Of a DNA stretch of 64,000 bases, positions 47,622 to 58,249 are shown one piece after another. The translations under genes were made by a program, and so were the position numbers. The stretch spans positions 558,001 through 622,000 of the forward strand of contig NZ_QMDI01000002.1 in the NCBI RefSeq assembly GCF_003336755.1, given 5' to 3'. Below the pieces are notes generated by a model. That model searched no databases and was not told where the DNA came from. It saw only the letters and a program-made list of their open reading frames with translations. Origin of the DNA: Elioraea thermophila (ex Habib et al. 2022) (GTDB taxonomy: Bacteria > Pseudomonadota > Alphaproteobacteria > Acetobacterales > Acetobacteraceae). The number at the start of each line of letters is the position of its first letter. Position 1 is the stretch's first letter.

Positions 47622-49220
47622 TCAGCGCGTCAGCCTGAGATCGAGGCCGCGGTAGAGGGCGGAGCCGTAGACGCCGTGCGGACGCGCCCCCGCCACGCGG
47701 GGCCCCGAGGCAAGCCAGAGCTGGCTGTGCGCGATCGGAAACCAGACGTCGGCTTCGGTCAGTTGGCGCTGCACATTGGCCACCGCCGTCTGCCGCACCG
47801 CGGCGTCGAGGGCGGAACGCGCCTCACGCAACCAGCTGTCCGTCTGCGGGTCTTTCCAGTTCATCCGGTTCGGCGTCGGCGCGGCTTCGCTGCGGAAGTA
47901 GAGGTTCAGGGCATCGGTTGCCGACACGTATGGGTAGCTCATGAAGAAGGCATCGAACTCCTGGGTGGCGAGCCGTCCCCAGGCGACGGTGGCGTCGAAC
48001 AGCTGCACGCGCATCTCGATGCCGACACGACGAAGGTCGGCCTGCATCGCCTCCGCCATCTGGCGGTTGACCTGCGTGGTGATGCCGTAGAGCAGGAACG
48101 AGGCGCGCTGGCCGTCCTTCACCCGGATGCCGTCCGGCCCCGGCCGCCAGCCCGCCTCATCGAGGATTCGCCGCGCCTCGGCCGGGTTGTGCGCGGGAAC
48201 GCGCGCGCGCGGATCCGGGTCGTGACCGGGTGCGGCCGGGTGGATCAGACCGCGCATCGGGTCGGCCGCGCCGAAGAACACCGCGCGCACCATCGCATCG
48301 CGATCCACCGCGAGATTGATCGCGCGCCGGATCGCCGGATCGTTCACCACCGGCTTGTCGATCTTGAAGCCCATGAAGAAGTCGACGAAGTAGTTCGGCT
48401 GCTTGGCGAGCGTGATGCCCGGCGTGCGGCGCAGCGTCTCGAGCGCGAAGTTCGGGATGTACTGCGTGATGTCGCCCTGTCCGGTAATGAGCGCGGCAAC
48501 GCGCGTGTTCGGATCCGGAATGATCCGCCAGATCACGCGCTCGATCTGCGGCCGCGGGTTCTGGTAGATCGGCGGCCCCCAGGAATAGGTCGGGTGGCGC
48601 TGCAGGATGAGCTCCTGGCGCGGCGTCCACGACACCCAGCAATACGGCCCGGTGCCGTTGAAGCCCTGCGTGCCGAAATTCTCGCCGAGCCGTTCCACCG
48701 TATGCCGATCGACCACGCCGGCGAAGAACAGGGTGAGCTGAAAGAGGAGCTCGGCGTAGGGCTCGGTGAGTTCGTACTCGACGGTGTAGTCGTCCTTCGC
48801 CCTGATCTCCTTCACCGGGCCTGCACGCCAGCGCACGGGGCCGCGAATGGCGGGATCGATCCAGCGATTGAGCGAATAGACCACGTCGTGCGCGGTCATC
48901 TTTCGTCCGTCGCAGAACGTCACGTCCTCGCGCAGGCGGAAGGTATAGAGCTTGCCGTCCTCGCTGACCGTCCAGGAGGTCGCAAGCCCCGGCCGGATGG
49001 TCTGCTGGTCCCAGTCCATGCTGACCAGGGTGTCGGTCATCATGAAGATGACCTCGCCGGCGGCGAAGGCGACCGCGCGGTGCGGATCGTAGCGGTCGGC
49101 GTCGATCTCGCGCAGGATGACGAGCGTGTCGCGCGGCGCGGTCTGCGCGGTGGCTTCCGCGAGACCGAGCCCGAGCATGGCGGATGCCGCGAGAAGCAGG
49201 CGTCGTGTCGTCCGTCGCAT
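47622..49220 (-). CDS. Family 5 extracellular solute-binding protein
   Basis: This 532-residue periplasmic binding protein belongs to the peptide/nickel (Opp/Dpp) class. The signal peptide (about 1-26) begins MRRTTRRLLLAASAM and ends near AEATAQ. Typical family blocks are present: FRLREDVTFCDGRKMTAHDV, RRAINLAVDRDAMV and the C-terminal VYGSALYRGLDL. Its ligand cannot be predicted; the flanking amidohydrolases suggest an amide- or heterocycle-containing molecule rather than ordinary peptides. Confidence 0.94.
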   Translation of the reverse strand: MRRTTRRLLLAASAMLGLGLAEATAQTAPRDTLVILREIDADRYDPHRAVAFAAGEVIFMMTDTLVSMDWDQQTIRPGLATSWTVSEDGKLYTFRLREDVTFCDGRKMTAHDVVYSLNRWIDPAIRGPVRWRAGPVKEIRAKDDYTVEYELTEPYAELLFQLTLFFAGVVDRHTVERLGENFGTQGFNGTGPYCWVSWTPRQELILQRHPTYSWGPPIYQNPRPQIERVIWRIIPDPNTRVAALITGQGDITQYIPNFALETLRRTPGITLAKQPNYFVDFFMGFKIDKPVVNDPAIRRAINLAVDRDAMVRAVFFGAADPMRGLIHPAAPGHDPDPRARVPAHNPAEARRILDEAGWRPGPDGIRVKDGQRASFLLYGITTQVNRQMAEAMQADLRRVGIEMRVQLFDATVAWGRLATQEFDAFFMSYPYVSATDALNLYFRSEAAPTPNRMNWKDPQTDSWLREARSALDAAVRQTAVANVQRQLTEADVWFPIAHSQLWLASGPRVAGARPHGVYGSALYRGLDLRLTR

Positions 49221-49240
49221 CGTCGTCTCCCGTCTGTTCG

Positions 49241-50122
49241 TCACACGCGAAGCCTCGGGTCGAGCGCGTCACGCAGCGCATCGCCCAGGATGTTGAAGGC
49301 CAGCACCACGAGGAAGATGATCACGCTCGGCACCACGGAGATGTGGGGGGCGAAGAACAGGAAGTTGCGCCCCTCGGCCGCCATGGCGCCGAGTTCCGCG
49401 GTCGGCGGCTGCGCGCCGAGCCCGAGGAAGGAGAGGGCGGAGCCGAGCAGGATCACCTGGCCGAAGCGCAGGGTGGCGAAGACGAAGATCGCGCTCGCCG
49501 CATTCGGGGCGACGTGGCGCCAGATCAGCCGCGCATCGCTCATGCCAATCGCGCGCGCGGCTTCGATGTAGTCTTGCTTCATCACGACGAGGGCCGCGCC
49601 GCGCACGATCCGTGCCATCAGCGGCACGGTGGCGATCGCGAGCGCCGTCACCACCGCCACCACGCCGGGCCCGAAGATGGCGGCGAGCGCGAGCCCGAAC
49701 AGGATGGCGGGGAAGGAAAGGAGCATGTCCATCAGCCGCATCAGCACGCCATCGAGGCGCGGGTAGAAGGCGGCGAGGAAGCCGACGAGGATGCCAAGCC
49801 CGCCGCCGATCGCAACCGAAACGAGACCGATCAAGAGCGTCAGCCTGAGCCCGTAGAGGCAGCGCACGACGAGATCGCGCCCCTGCGCATCGGTGCCGAA
49901 CCAATGCTCGGCGGAAGGCGGGCGAAGGGTCGCAGCAAGGTTCGTCTCGTACGGATCGACCCAGGCGATCAGCGGGGCGAACAGGGCCGCGGCGACGAAG
50001 AGCAGAACGAGCAACGCGGCAAACGTAGCCCCAGGATCGGCCAGGACGCGACGCAGAAGGCTCGGGCCGCGCGGTGTGACGTCGGGCAAGGCCCCCGTCA
50101 TTCCCTGCACGCCGGCTGTCAT
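49241..50122 (-). CDS. Peptide/nickel-type ABC transporter permease (OppC/DppC-like)
   Basis: This 293-residue permease has an N-terminal OppC_N-like helix, then GTDAQGRDLVVRCLYGLRLTL, the EAA loop (EAARAIGMSDARLIWRHVAPN) and about six spans. The ATG overlaps the upstream permease stop (ATGA). It is third in the operon. Confidence 0.94.
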   Translation of the reverse strand: MTAGVQGMTGALPDVTPRGPSLLRRVLADPGATFAALLVLLFVAAALFAPLIAWVDPYETNLAATLRPPSAEHWFGTDAQGRDLVVRCLYGLRLTLLIGLVSVAIGGGLGILVGFLAAFYPRLDGVLMRLMDMLLSFPAILFGLALAAIFGPGVVAVVTALAIATVPLMARIVRGAALVVMKQDYIEAARAIGMSDARLIWRHVAPNAASAIFVFATLRFGQVILLGSALSFLGLGAQPPTAELGAMAAEGRNFLFFAPHISVVPSVIIFLVVLAFNILGDALRDALDPRLRV

Positions 50123-51060
50123 GCCGCACGTACCCGCGGATCGAGCACGGCGTAGAGCACGTCCACCACCAGGTTGATCACGATGAAGCCGAGGCTGAGC
50201 ACGATGATCGTCCCCTGCGCCATCGGGAAATCCGACGACAGGATGGCGCCGACCGCAAGCCGCCCCACGCCTGGCCAGGAGAAGATGGTCTCCGTGACCA
50301 CCGCCCCGCCGAGCAGGAACCCAATCTGAAGCCCGATCAGGGTGACGACGGGAATGAGCGCGTTTCGCAAGGCGTGGCGCAGCACGACGAGACGCTCGGC
50401 CAAACCCTTGGCGCGGGCGGTGCGCACGTGGTCGGCGGAGAGCACGTCCAGCACGGCGGTGCGCGTCATCCGCGCCACGGGCCCGACGAAGACGCCGCCA
50501 AGGGTGAGCGCAGGCAGCGCGATCGCGCGCAGTCCCTCGAGCGTCCACAGTGGGCCCGCCCGTCCGGTGAAGGGCAGGAGCTGCCACTTGAAGCCGACGA
50601 ACCAGATCAGCAGCAGGCCAAGGAAGAAGACCGGGACGGAGACGCCGGCGACGGCGAAGGCCATCACCGCGCGATCGAAGAGCGACCCCCGCCAATAGGC
50701 AGCCACCGTGCCGAGCAGCAGGCCCAAGGGGATCGCCCAGACCAGGGAGGCGACCATCAGCTCTAGGGTCGGCGGAATGGTCGCCGCGAGTTCCTGCGCG
50801 ACGGGCACGTTGTTGATGATGGACACGCCCAGATCGCCCTGCGCCAGACGCCAGAGGTAGCGCAGGAACTGCTCCCACAGCGGGCGATCGAGGCCGAGAT
50901 CGGCCCGAATGGCGGCGATGGTCTCGGCACTCGCCATCGGCCCCGCGCGGACGGTGGCGGGATCCGTCGGCACGACCTGAAGGAGGACGAAGCCGATGAG
51001 GAGAACGCCGACCATCACCGGCACGGCGGTGGCGAGGCGGCGAAGGATGTGGCCGAGCAT
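50119..51060 (-). CDS. Peptide/nickel-type ABC transporter permease (OppB/DppB-like)
   Basis: This 313-residue permease starts MLGHILRRLATAVPVMVGV, with a long periplasmic loop and a GLDRPLWEQFLRYLWRLAQGDLG motif typical of OppB. The EAA loop (RTARAKGLAERLVVLRHALRN) follows. It lies 8 bp after the upstream amidohydrolase and overlaps the next permease. Confidence 0.94.
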   Translation of the reverse strand: MLGHILRRLATAVPVMVGVLLIGFVLLQVVPTDPATVRAGPMASAETIAAIRADLGLDRPLWEQFLRYLWRLAQGDLGVSIINNVPVAQELAATIPPTLELMVASLVWAIPLGLLLGTVAAYWRGSLFDRAVMAFAVAGVSVPVFFLGLLLIWFVGFKWQLLPFTGRAGPLWTLEGLRAIALPALTLGGVFVGPVARMTRTAVLDVLSADHVRTARAKGLAERLVVLRHALRNALIPVVTLIGLQIGFLLGGAVVTETIFSWPGVGRLAVGAILSSDFPMAQGTIIVLSLGFIVINLVVDVLYAVLDPRVRAA

Positions 51061-51068
51061 CGTGCAGC

Positions 51069-52721
51069 TCAGGCAGCGGCCGCGGCGAGCTCGCCGTGCC
51101 GGTCGAACAGCACGGCACCATCGCGCAGCGTGAGATCGACTTTCGCGCCCAGGATCTCGTGCGGCTCGCAGGCGAACAGATTGCGGTCGATCACCGCGAT
51201 ATCCGCCCGCATGCCGGGTGAGAGCGTGCCGCGTTCGGCCTCGGCGAACTGGGTGAAGGCGCCGGCACGAGTATAGGCGTGCAGCGCCTCGGCGAGCGTG
51301 ATCCGCTGATCGGGCCCGAGCACGGTGCCGCGATGGGTCCGCCGTGTCAGCATCGCGTGCAGGTTGACGAAAGGATCGACGGTGGAGACGGGAGCATCGG
51401 AACTCGCGGAAGGATCCGCGCCCTCGTCGATCCAAGTCCGCATCGGATACGAGGCCTCGGCACGCGCGCGCCCGAGATTGGCGACATAGAGGTCACCGAA
51501 TTCGTGGATGAACACCGGCTGCGGGACGGGGACGATGCCACGGGCCTGCATGCGGCGCCGCTGATCCGCCGTGACGAAGCCGCAATGCTCGATGCGATGG
51601 CGGCGGCCCGTCACAGGATGCTCGGGCGTGTCCGCCGCCTCCATCCCGCTCAGCACCTGCTCGATCGCCGCATCGCCGATGGCGTGGATGGCGAGCTGCC
51701 AGCCGCGGCGATGGTAGTGCGCGAGGAGAGCGTGCATCGTCTCGGTTGTGAAACAGAGGAGCCCGGATCCGCCGCCTGCTTCCTCGAGATAGGGTTCAGA
51801 GAAGGCGGCGGTCAGCCCGCCGGCCGAACCGTCGGCGAACACCTTCACGCCCCCCCAGCGCAGCAAAGGCCCGCCCGACATCGGCCGCAGTCCGGCCTCC
51901 CACGCCGCGTCCGCGATGCCCTCGGGGTTGCCGGCCAGCACCTGCCACAGGCGCAGCGACAGGGCGCCATCGCGTTCGGCGCGAGAATAGGCGTCGATCT
52001 CGGCAAGACCCGCCGTCGCGCCGACATTCATGTCGGTCGCGGACGTGAAGCCAAAGGCGGCGAGGCTTCGGCAAGCAGCGGCGATCGCCTCCACCATCGC
52101 CGTCACGTCGGGCGGCGGTACGCGGTCGAGGACCAGGCGCATGGCCCGTTCCTGGAACAGGCCGGTGAGCCTTCCGCCGTCGCGGCCGATCGCACCACCC
52201 TCCGGATCGGGCGTGTCCGCCGTGACGCGAGCGAGCCGCAACGCTGCGCTGTTCGCCACCAGCATGTGGCCGCAGGTGCGCTTGATGACGACCGCGTGGT
52301 CGGGTGCCGCGCGGTCGAGCTCCTCCGCCGTCGGATGGCGTCCGATGTCGAGCGCGCCTTGATCGTAGCCGCGGCCGAGGACCCAGGTGCCGGGCCGCTG
52401 CCGCGCCGCAGCCGCCGCCACCCGGCGCAGGAGTTCGTCGAGCGTGCGTACGCCGTTGTCCGGGCGAAGGTTCACCTGGGAAAGGCCGAGGCCATAGGGC
52501 AGGAGGTGCATGTGCGCCTCGACCAACCCCGGCACGGCCAGGCGGCCGGCGAGATCGAAGCGGCGCGTCGCGGCGCCGACGATGCCCTCGACGTCCGCCG
52601 CCTTTCCCACCGCAAGGATGCGCCCGCCGCCGATGGCGAGAGCCTCGGCAAAGCCTTCCCGCTTGCCGCACCAGATCGGGCCGCCCGCGATCAGCAGCTC
52701 CGCGCGCGCGCCTTCGCTCAT
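51069..52721 (-). CDS. Amidohydrolase 3 family protein (YtcJ-like)
   Basis: This 550-residue amidohydrolase-superfamily member of the YtcJ/exoenzyme-regulatory-protein group has metal-binding HMH (LVEAHMHLLP), the Lys region GGVKVFADGSAGG, His in LAIHAIGDAA, HRIEHCG and the C-terminal Asp in ASSDAPVSTVDP. Substrate unknown. The start MSEGARAEL is chosen because upstream sequence looks non-coding. It is the first gene of the importer operon, divergent from the MFS gene. Confidence 0.92.
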   Translation of the reverse strand: MSEGARAELLIAGGPIWCGKREGFAEALAIGGGRILAVGKAADVEGIVGAATRRFDLAGRLAVPGLVEAHMHLLPYGLGLSQVNLRPDNGVRTLDELLRRVAAAAARQRPGTWVLGRGYDQGALDIGRHPTAEELDRAAPDHAVVIKRTCGHMLVANSAALRLARVTADTPDPEGGAIGRDGGRLTGLFQERAMRLVLDRVPPPDVTAMVEAIAAACRSLAAFGFTSATDMNVGATAGLAEIDAYSRAERDGALSLRLWQVLAGNPEGIADAAWEAGLRPMSGGPLLRWGGVKVFADGSAGGLTAAFSEPYLEEAGGGSGLLCFTTETMHALLAHYHRRGWQLAIHAIGDAAIEQVLSGMEAADTPEHPVTGRRHRIEHCGFVTADQRRRMQARGIVPVPQPVFIHEFGDLYVANLGRARAEASYPMRTWIDEGADPSASSDAPVSTVDPFVNLHAMLTRRTHRGTVLGPDQRITLAEALHAYTRAGAFTQFAEAERGTLSPGMRADIAVIDRNLFACEPHEILGAKVDLTLRDGAVLFDRHGELAAAAA

Positions 52722-52878
52722 CTCCCTGCCGTCATCCGCACCATGCAACGCTCTCCCCGCGCGATCGATTGCCGTCGCCGACGATGGCGTCGTGCGACGA
52801 CGTGCGCAGCGAACGCAACTGTGAGCGGTGGTGAAAACGGGCGTCAAGCCGGGCACGGTTCGCCTAGCGTAGCGCAGC

Positions 52879-54021
52879 ATGACGTCGAGCCCGACGGAAC
52901 CGCAGGACGCATCGCGAGCCGCCCGCATCGGCCTCGCGGCCTTGCTGGTGGGCTTGGGGCTCGGTCGCTTCGCCTACACGCCGCTCCTGCCGGCAATGGT
53001 CGCCGAAGGCTGGTTCTCCGCGGCGGAAGCGACATCGGCCGGGGCGGCGAACCTCATCGCCCATCTCATCGGTGCGGCGCTCGCCCGCCCCACCTCGAGC
53101 CTGATCCCGCTGCCGTCGCTGATGCGCATCGCGATGGCGATGACGGCGGCGACGTTCGCCGGCTGCGCGACACGACCGGGCCTGTGGCCTTTTCTTCTCC
53201 TCCGCGGTCTCGCCGGCATCGCGGGTGGCGCGATCATGGTGCTCGGCCCGCCCGCACTTCTCGCAACGGTACCGGCGACGCGCCGGGGCCGCACCGGCGG
53301 TTGGATGTTCGCTGGCGTCGGGCGCGGCATCGCCGCGGCCTCGAGCCTGCTGCCTGTCCTGCTCCGTTTCGGTGTCGCATCCGCCTGGTGGGGTCTCGCC
53401 GCAGGGGGAGCGATGGCGACCGCCGTTGCCTGGCACGGCTGGCCGCCCGCTCTGCCGCCTGCGCCGGCCGAACGCAGCCTCGCCCACGGCGACCTGCTCC
53501 GCTTGGTCGGGGCCTATACCGTTTCCGCCGTCGCGCTCGTTCCGCACATGCTGCTGATCTCCGATTTCGTCGCCCGCCCGCTCGCAGGCGGCGTGGTGCT
53601 CGGCGCGTTCGCCTTCGTGGCCTACGGCTTCGGTGCAGCACTCGGTTCCGTTCTCGGAGGAAGGCTCGGCGATCGCCTCGGCTTCCGGCGCGTGCTGTCG
53701 CTCGCGATCCTGGCGCAGGTCGCAGCCGTGGCCGCGCCTGCGCCGATGCCTACGGTTCCCGCCGCGATCGTCTCCGCCCTGATCGTCGGCGCACTCACGC
53801 CGGGCTTGCCGCCGCTGGTGTTGAACCGCGCCGTCGAGCTTGCCGGCGCCGAAGAGGCGGCACGCACCTGGCGGAGGGCGACGATCGGCTATGCCGTCGG
53901 CCAAGCCTTCGGCGCTTGGGCGACCGCGACCGCCTTCGCCGCCTTCGGCGACCATCGCCCCCTGTTCATCGGCGCCGGGCTTATCGCCATCGCCGCGTTC
54001 GCGCTGCTGCCGCGGCGCTGA
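52879..54021 (+). CDS. MFS transporter, YbfB/YjiJ-type
   Basis: This 380-residue membrane protein has about 12 predicted spans. The first-span motif GLGLGRFAYTPLLPAMV is characteristic of the YbfB/YjiJ MFS subgroup, and GGRLGDRLGFRRVL is the A-like loop of the second half. Direction and substrate are unknown. It diverges from the amidohydrolase/importer operon across 157 bp and is convergent with the DUF1194 gene. Confidence 0.88.
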   Translation: MTSSPTEPQDASRAARIGLAALLVGLGLGRFAYTPLLPAMVAEGWFSAAEATSAGAANLIAHLIGAALARPTSSLIPLPSLMRIAMAMTAATFAGCATRPGLWPFLLLRGLAGIAGGAIMVLGPPALLATVPATRRGRTGGWMFAGVGRGIAAASSLLPVLLRFGVASAWWGLAAGGAMATAVAWHGWPPALPPAPAERSLAHGDLLRLVGAYTVSAVALVPHMLLISDFVARPLAGGVVLGAFAFVAYGFGAALGSVLGGRLGDRLGFRRVLSLAILAQVAAVAAPAPMPTVPAAIVSALIVGALTPGLPPLVLNRAVELAGAEEAARTWRRATIGYAVGQAFGAWATATAFAAFGDHRPLFIGAGLIAIAAFALLPRR

Positions 54022-54045
54022 GAAGCGTCCACGCCTCGCCAGTGC

Positions 54046-54717
54046 TCAGGCGATCTCGCGCAACAATTTCCGGCGCAACGCGGTGACGAAATCACCCCTC
54101 CCTTCCGCCACCTCGACGAAGGCGCCGGGGCCACCGATCACGTCGCGCGCATAGTGGTCGACGAGCCCTCTCGCCGCCGGCCGAAGCACAATGGCGAGCG
54201 CATTGATCACGTAACCTTCGCGCACGGCCGCATCGCGCGCCCGCGACGCCGGCGTGAGACTGCGCATGTCGGGCCCGTCACCGGCGACATCGATCACACC
54301 GCGCGTCGCCTCGAACGGGCAGTCGCGCAGAAGGTCGGTCGCCAGAACGATCGCGTCGCCGATCGCGTTCCAGGACTGCAGCGAGCGCGGGGCGCGCATG
54401 ATTGCCTCGCCGAAGCATGCCGCATCCGCCGCTCCGGCGATCACGGTCCAGGGCACGATCAGGCTTGGCGCGCCGGGCGAGCCCCATTCGAGATAGGCGA
54501 AGGTCGACCGTCCGATCGGCTGCGAGGCGATGGCAGCAAGCACGCGCGGATCGGCGATCGCCTCGGCGATGCCTTCCTTCTGCAGGCGGAATTCGTCGTC
54601 GTCGATCGAGCCCGAGGCATCGGTGGCCAGCACGAGAGCGACATCGACCGGCTCGCGCCCGAAGGCAGGGCCGGCCGCGCAAGCAACCGCCGCCGCCAGC
54701 AACGAACGCCGTCTCAT
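54046..54717 (-). CDS. DUF1194 (von Willebrand factor A-like) secreted protein
   Basis: This 223-residue protein has a signal peptide (about 1-20, [20 protein letters not shown]) and a VWA-type fold with the MIDAS-like [11 protein letters not shown], ending in [10 protein letters not shown]. Members are uncharacterised periplasmic proteins of alphaproteobacteria. The ATG overlaps the upstream SDR stop (ATGA). Confidence 0.88.
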   Translation of the reverse strand: MRRRSLLAAAVACAAGPAFGREPVDVALVLATDASGSIDDDEFRLQKEGIAEAIADPRVLAAIASQPIGRSTFAYLEWGSPGAPSLIVPWTVIAGAADAACFGEAIMRAPRSLQSWNAIGDAIVLATDLLRDCPFEATRGVIDVAGDGPDMRSLTPASRARDAAVREGYVINALAIVLRPAARGLVDHYARDVIGGPGAFVEVAEGRGDFVTALRRKLLREIA

Positions 54718-55463
54718 CCGCGGCCGACGAACGGCATCTTCGTCGCCATGATCGTCATGAACAGAATGTTGGCCTCGAGCGGAAGGCTCGCCATGTGCAC
54801 GATCGCCGCCCCGACATGCGCGACGTCCATGCGCGGTTCGGGCGCGATCCGGCCATCCGCCTGGCGCACCCCTTCGGCCATGCGCTCGGTCATCGGCGTT
54901 GCGGCATTGCCGATGTCGATCTGTCCGCAGGCGATGTCGTACGGGCGCCCGTCGAGGGCGAGCGACTTGGTCAGGCCGGTGATCGCATGCTTGGTCGCCG
55001 TGTAGGGGGCGCTGAGGGGGCGTGGGGCGTGTGCGCTGATCGAACCGTTGTTGATGATGCGCCCGCCGCGGGGATCCTGCTCCTTCATCAGGCGGAACGC
55101 GGCACGCGCGCAGAGGAAGGCGCCGGTGAGATTGACCGCGACGACCGCATTCCACTGCGCGAGCGAAAGCTCCTCGAACGGAACGGCGGGCGCGTTCGAG
55201 CCGGCATTGTTGAACAGGAGATCGAGGCGGCCGAACACCCGCCGCGTCTCGGCGAATAGTGACTCGACGGAAGCCTCGTCGGCGACGTCGGTCGGCACGA
55301 CCAGCGTGCGAGCGCCCGCAGGCGCGAGGGCGGCCGTCTCTTCGAGCGCCTCGCGCCGCCGCCCGGCGAGCACGACCGCCCACCCCGCTTCGGCGAGTGC
55401 GAGGGCCGCGGCGCGGCCAATACCCGAGCTCGCTCCGGTCACCACGGCGATCTTGTGCTTCAT
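54714..55463 (-). CDS. Short-chain dehydrogenase/reductase
   Basis: This 249-residue classical SDR has [16 protein letters not shown], the catalytic Ser in [10 protein letters not shown] and YTATKHA. The substrate is unknown. An [19 protein letters not shown] tail is typical of a subgroup of uncharacterised SDRs. It is translationally coupled to the DUF1194 gene downstream. Confidence 0.9.
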   Translation of the reverse strand: MKHKIAVVTGASSGIGRAAALALAEAGWAVVLAGRRREALEETAALAPAGARTLVVPTDVADEASVESLFAETRRVFGRLDLLFNNAGSNAPAVPFEELSLAQWNAVVAVNLTGAFLCARAAFRLMKEQDPRGGRIINNGSISAHAPRPLSAPYTATKHAITGLTKSLALDGRPYDIACGQIDIGNAATPMTERMAEGVRQADGRIAPEPRMDVAHVGAAIVHMASLPLEANILFMTIMATKMPFVGRG

Positions 55464-55533
55464 TCTCTCCCCTGCCCCTCTGCACCAGGCTTCGAGTGCA
55501 GCACGGGCAGGCTGTTTTCGCCAGAGGTGCTTC

Positions 55534-56655
55534 TCAGAGATAGCGGGCGAGGTTCAGGTCGCGGAGCGCTCCGATCAGACGGTACGACATTTCGAGCTGC
55601 ACCTGCAGAAGCTGCAGCCGCGCGGTGACCTCCGCGATGTCCACATCCTCGACGGAGGCGATCTGCGCGGCGAGAACCACCTTGACGTCGGCATGCGCCT
55701 CCTTCGCCCGCGAAAGCCGCTGCTCGGCCACGCCAAGGGCGGCCCGATCGTCCTCCAGCGCTTGATGGGCGGCGCGCAGGCTGGCAGCAATGCCCTGCAA
55801 CAGGGGGGCGAACTCCTCAGACGCCGCCTCGTCCTCGGTGAGGCTGGCGAGCATCGCAATCCCGCGCAGGATGTCGCGCATGTAGCTACCCGTGGTCGGC
55901 TCCGAGGAGACGACGGTGGACACCGCATTCGCATTGGCGACGATGCCGTAAGTGACGCGCGCACCGTCTTCCGCCAGAAGCGAGGCGCGCGGCGCATTCA
56001 CCGCCCCGTCGGGCGAAAGCTCGGAAAGAAACGGGGAGAACGGCGTCACCGCAGGGTCGTCGGAGGCCGCGATGTCGCGCGTATCGAGCAGAACCTGCGC
56101 AGCGGAGCGCGGAATGTCCGGCGTGAGGGTGTCGTTGTCATGATCCCACGGCTCGCCGAGCTGACGGGTCGCCGCTTCGATCGCGAGAAAGAACGGCGAA
56201 GAGAGGATGGCGTCGGCGTTCGGCACGGGGGGACGCGCGGTGTCGGCGCCGCCGAAGACGAACACCTCCCCAGCCTGCGCGTTCAACAGGCTCGCAACCT
56301 CGCGCAACGCCTCGCGGGCGGCGACCGCCGTCGCCGCGACCGCGGGCGTATCGAGGGTGATGAGGCTGAGCGCCTTCGCCGCCATGTCCGAGGCAATCTC
56401 GCCGATCCGCCCCAGCGCCGCCTGCATCACGGCAATCCGAGCCTGAGCGACGTCGATCGCCCGCGTGTAGGAGTCGCGGCGCGCAACCTCCGCCCGCAGA
56501 TCGATGCTGCGCCGGGCATCCACACCAAGGCCAGCATAGGATTCGGCGCGACGTCCGTCGGAGGCCTGGCGAACCAGCAGATCGAGCCGGTCACGCACCG
56601 AAAGCGCCCCACCGAGAAGACGCCCGATCGTGCCGAAGGACGAGCCGATTTCCAT
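55534..56655 (-). CDS. flgL: Flagellar hook-filament junction protein FlgL
   Basis: FlgL is the second hook-filament adaptor. The 373-residue protein has the flagellin-like coiled N-terminus ([20 protein letters not shown]) and a C-terminal helix ([27 protein letters not shown]) that form the D0/D1 core. The ATG at 56655 has AGGAGG at 6-nt spacing; a GTG six bases upstream abuts that sequence and is less likely. It follows flgK by 10 bp. Confidence 0.9.
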   Translation of the reverse strand: MEIGSSFGTIGRLLGGALSVRDRLDLLVRQASDGRRAESYAGLGVDARRSIDLRAEVARRDSYTRAIDVAQARIAVMQAALGRIGEIASDMAAKALSLITLDTPAVAATAVAAREALREVASLLNAQAGEVFVFGGADTARPPVPNADAILSSPFFLAIEAATRQLGEPWDHDNDTLTPDIPRSAAQVLLDTRDIAASDDPAVTPFSPFLSELSPDGAVNAPRASLLAEDGARVTYGIVANANAVSTVVSSEPTTGSYMRDILRGIAMLASLTEDEAASEEFAPLLQGIAASLRAAHQALEDDRAALGVAEQRLSRAKEAHADVKVVLAAQIASVEDVDIAEVTARLQLLQVQLEMSYRLIGALRDLNLARYL

Positions 56656-56665
56656 CGTCACCCTC

Positions 56666-58213
56666 CTAACGCACCGAGGCGATGAGCGAGTCCCACATCG
56701 CCTGGGCGGCGGCCATCACCCGCGCGTTCGCCGCGTAGGCGTTCTGCAGCTGCACGAGCAAGGCCATCTCCTTGTCCAGATTGACGCCGACCGCATCGGC
56801 GTAGCGGTTGACGAGGAGGTCGCGCGTCGTGCGCTCGCTCTCGAGCTCGGCGCGCGCCGCAGCCAGTCGCCCCGTCTGGCCGGAGACGAGCGCGGTGGCG
56901 AAGTCGGTGAGGGTACCGGTGCTGGTGAGACGGCTGTCGAGTGCCCCTTGCGGCCCAAGTCCCAGCGTGCGAAACGGCGGATCGTGCGGCGTGCCGCGCG
57001 CCAGCTCGGTGCCAAACGTGAAGGCGAGGACGCGCTTCGTCAGCGTGTCGAACCCGGCGGGACCGCCTGGCGGATTCGGCGTGAAATAGAACGGCTCGAA
57101 CGGAAAGGAGACCGCGTGCGTGCCGTCACGCACGAGCCGTGGCGCGGCCGCGACGTCGCGCGACACCCGAATAGTGGCGGCGAAGCCGACATAGCCCGCC
57201 TGCACGATACCGCCGCCCTCTGCCGGAACCTGGCCCGACGGGTCGGTGAACAGCCTGAGCCCCTGCTGATCGAATCGCACGGCCAGCTTCTGCGCGAACT
57301 CGTCGAGCTCCGCCTGCAGCGTGGGCAGTTCGCGGTCGCGCAACGAGAGCAGGGCGCCGAGGCGCCCGCCGAGATGACCGAGCGTGATGTCGGTGCCACC
57401 GTTGGCCAGGACACCGTCGCGCAACAGCAGCGGCGGAACGGTGCCGCCGCTCGGTTGGTAGAACGCCCCGGCGGCAAGAGGCGAAGCGACGAAGGAGAGC
57501 GCGTCGGCGGAAAGGGGCACGGTGCGGCCGGTCGCGGTCACTGCCAGCATGCCCCCGTCCTCGCGCAGCACGACGCGCAGATCGAGCAAGGCGCTGAGCC
57601 GTCCGATCACGGCGTCGCGGCGATCCTCGAGATCAGCCGTGCTTCGCCCCTCTCCCTTCAGACGCATGATGTCGCGCGTCAGTTCGCCGGCTTCGCCGAG
57701 CAGCCGATTGGCCTCGATCACACCTTCGGCGATCAACCCCTGGGTTCGGTTGCGCGCCTCGGTGACCGCCTCGGCGAGCGCGTTCAGCTTGCCTGCCAGC
57801 GCCTGTGCCGCATCCACGACGGCGACCTGTGCGCCAGAGGAGGATGGCGCGGCGTCAAGGCCGATGAAGGCGTCGCGCAATCGCGACACGAGGCCGGCCA
57901 GGCTCGCCCCGTCCTCGGGCGCGCCATGCAAGGCCTCCAAGGGGCCGAGCACCTCGACGCGGACGCCGGCCGCCGCCACCGCAGCCTCCCGGGCCCAGAC
58001 CGCACGCTGCAGAACGGTTTCCGTGTTGCGCAGGACAAGCCCGGTGGCGACCCCGATGCCGCGCCCGTCCGCCGTCACCGATCGCTGGGCAAGACGTTTC
58101 GCCGTGTAGCCCTCAACCTCGGCGTTGGCGATGTTGTTCGACACCACCCGCAGCTGCTCGCCGATGGCGCGCAGCCCGCTCACCGAGATGCCGAGGGAGG
58201 TATCGAGCCCCAT
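56666..58213 (-). CDS. flgK: Flagellar hook-associated protein FlgK
   Basis: FlgK caps the hook and joins it to FlgL. The 515 residues start with the rod/hook family motif (SGLRAIGEQLRVVSNNIANAEVEGY) and end with the matching helix (LVQLQNAYAANARVMAAAQAMWDSLI). A coiled-coil region spans about 140-190. It lies 36 bp downstream of flgE and probably shares its transcript. Confidence 0.94.
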   Translation of the reverse strand: MGLDTSLGISVSGLRAIGEQLRVVSNNIANAEVEGYTAKRLAQRSVTADGRGIGVATGLVLRNTETVLQRAVWAREAAVAAAGVRVEVLGPLEALHGAPEDGASLAGLVSRLRDAFIGLDAAPSSSGAQVAVVDAAQALAGKLNALAEAVTEARNRTQGLIAEGVIEANRLLGEAGELTRDIMRLKGEGRSTADLEDRRDAVIGRLSALLDLRVVLREDGGMLAVTATGRTVPLSADALSFVASPLAAGAFYQPSGGTVPPLLLRDGVLANGGTDITLGHLGGRLGALLSLRDRELPTLQAELDEFAQKLAVRFDQQGLRLFTDPSGQVPAEGGGIVQAGYVGFAATIRVSRDVAAAPRLVRDGTHAVSFPFEPFYFTPNPPGGPAGFDTLTKRVLAFTFGTELARGTPHDPPFRTLGLGPQGALDSRLTSTGTLTDFATALVSGQTGRLAAARAELESERTTRDLLVNRYADAVGVNLDKEMALLVQLQNAYAANARVMAAAQAMWDSLIASVR

Positions 58214-58249
58214 GGCGCCGTCCGCTCAGTCGCCTGACCCGCCGTCCGC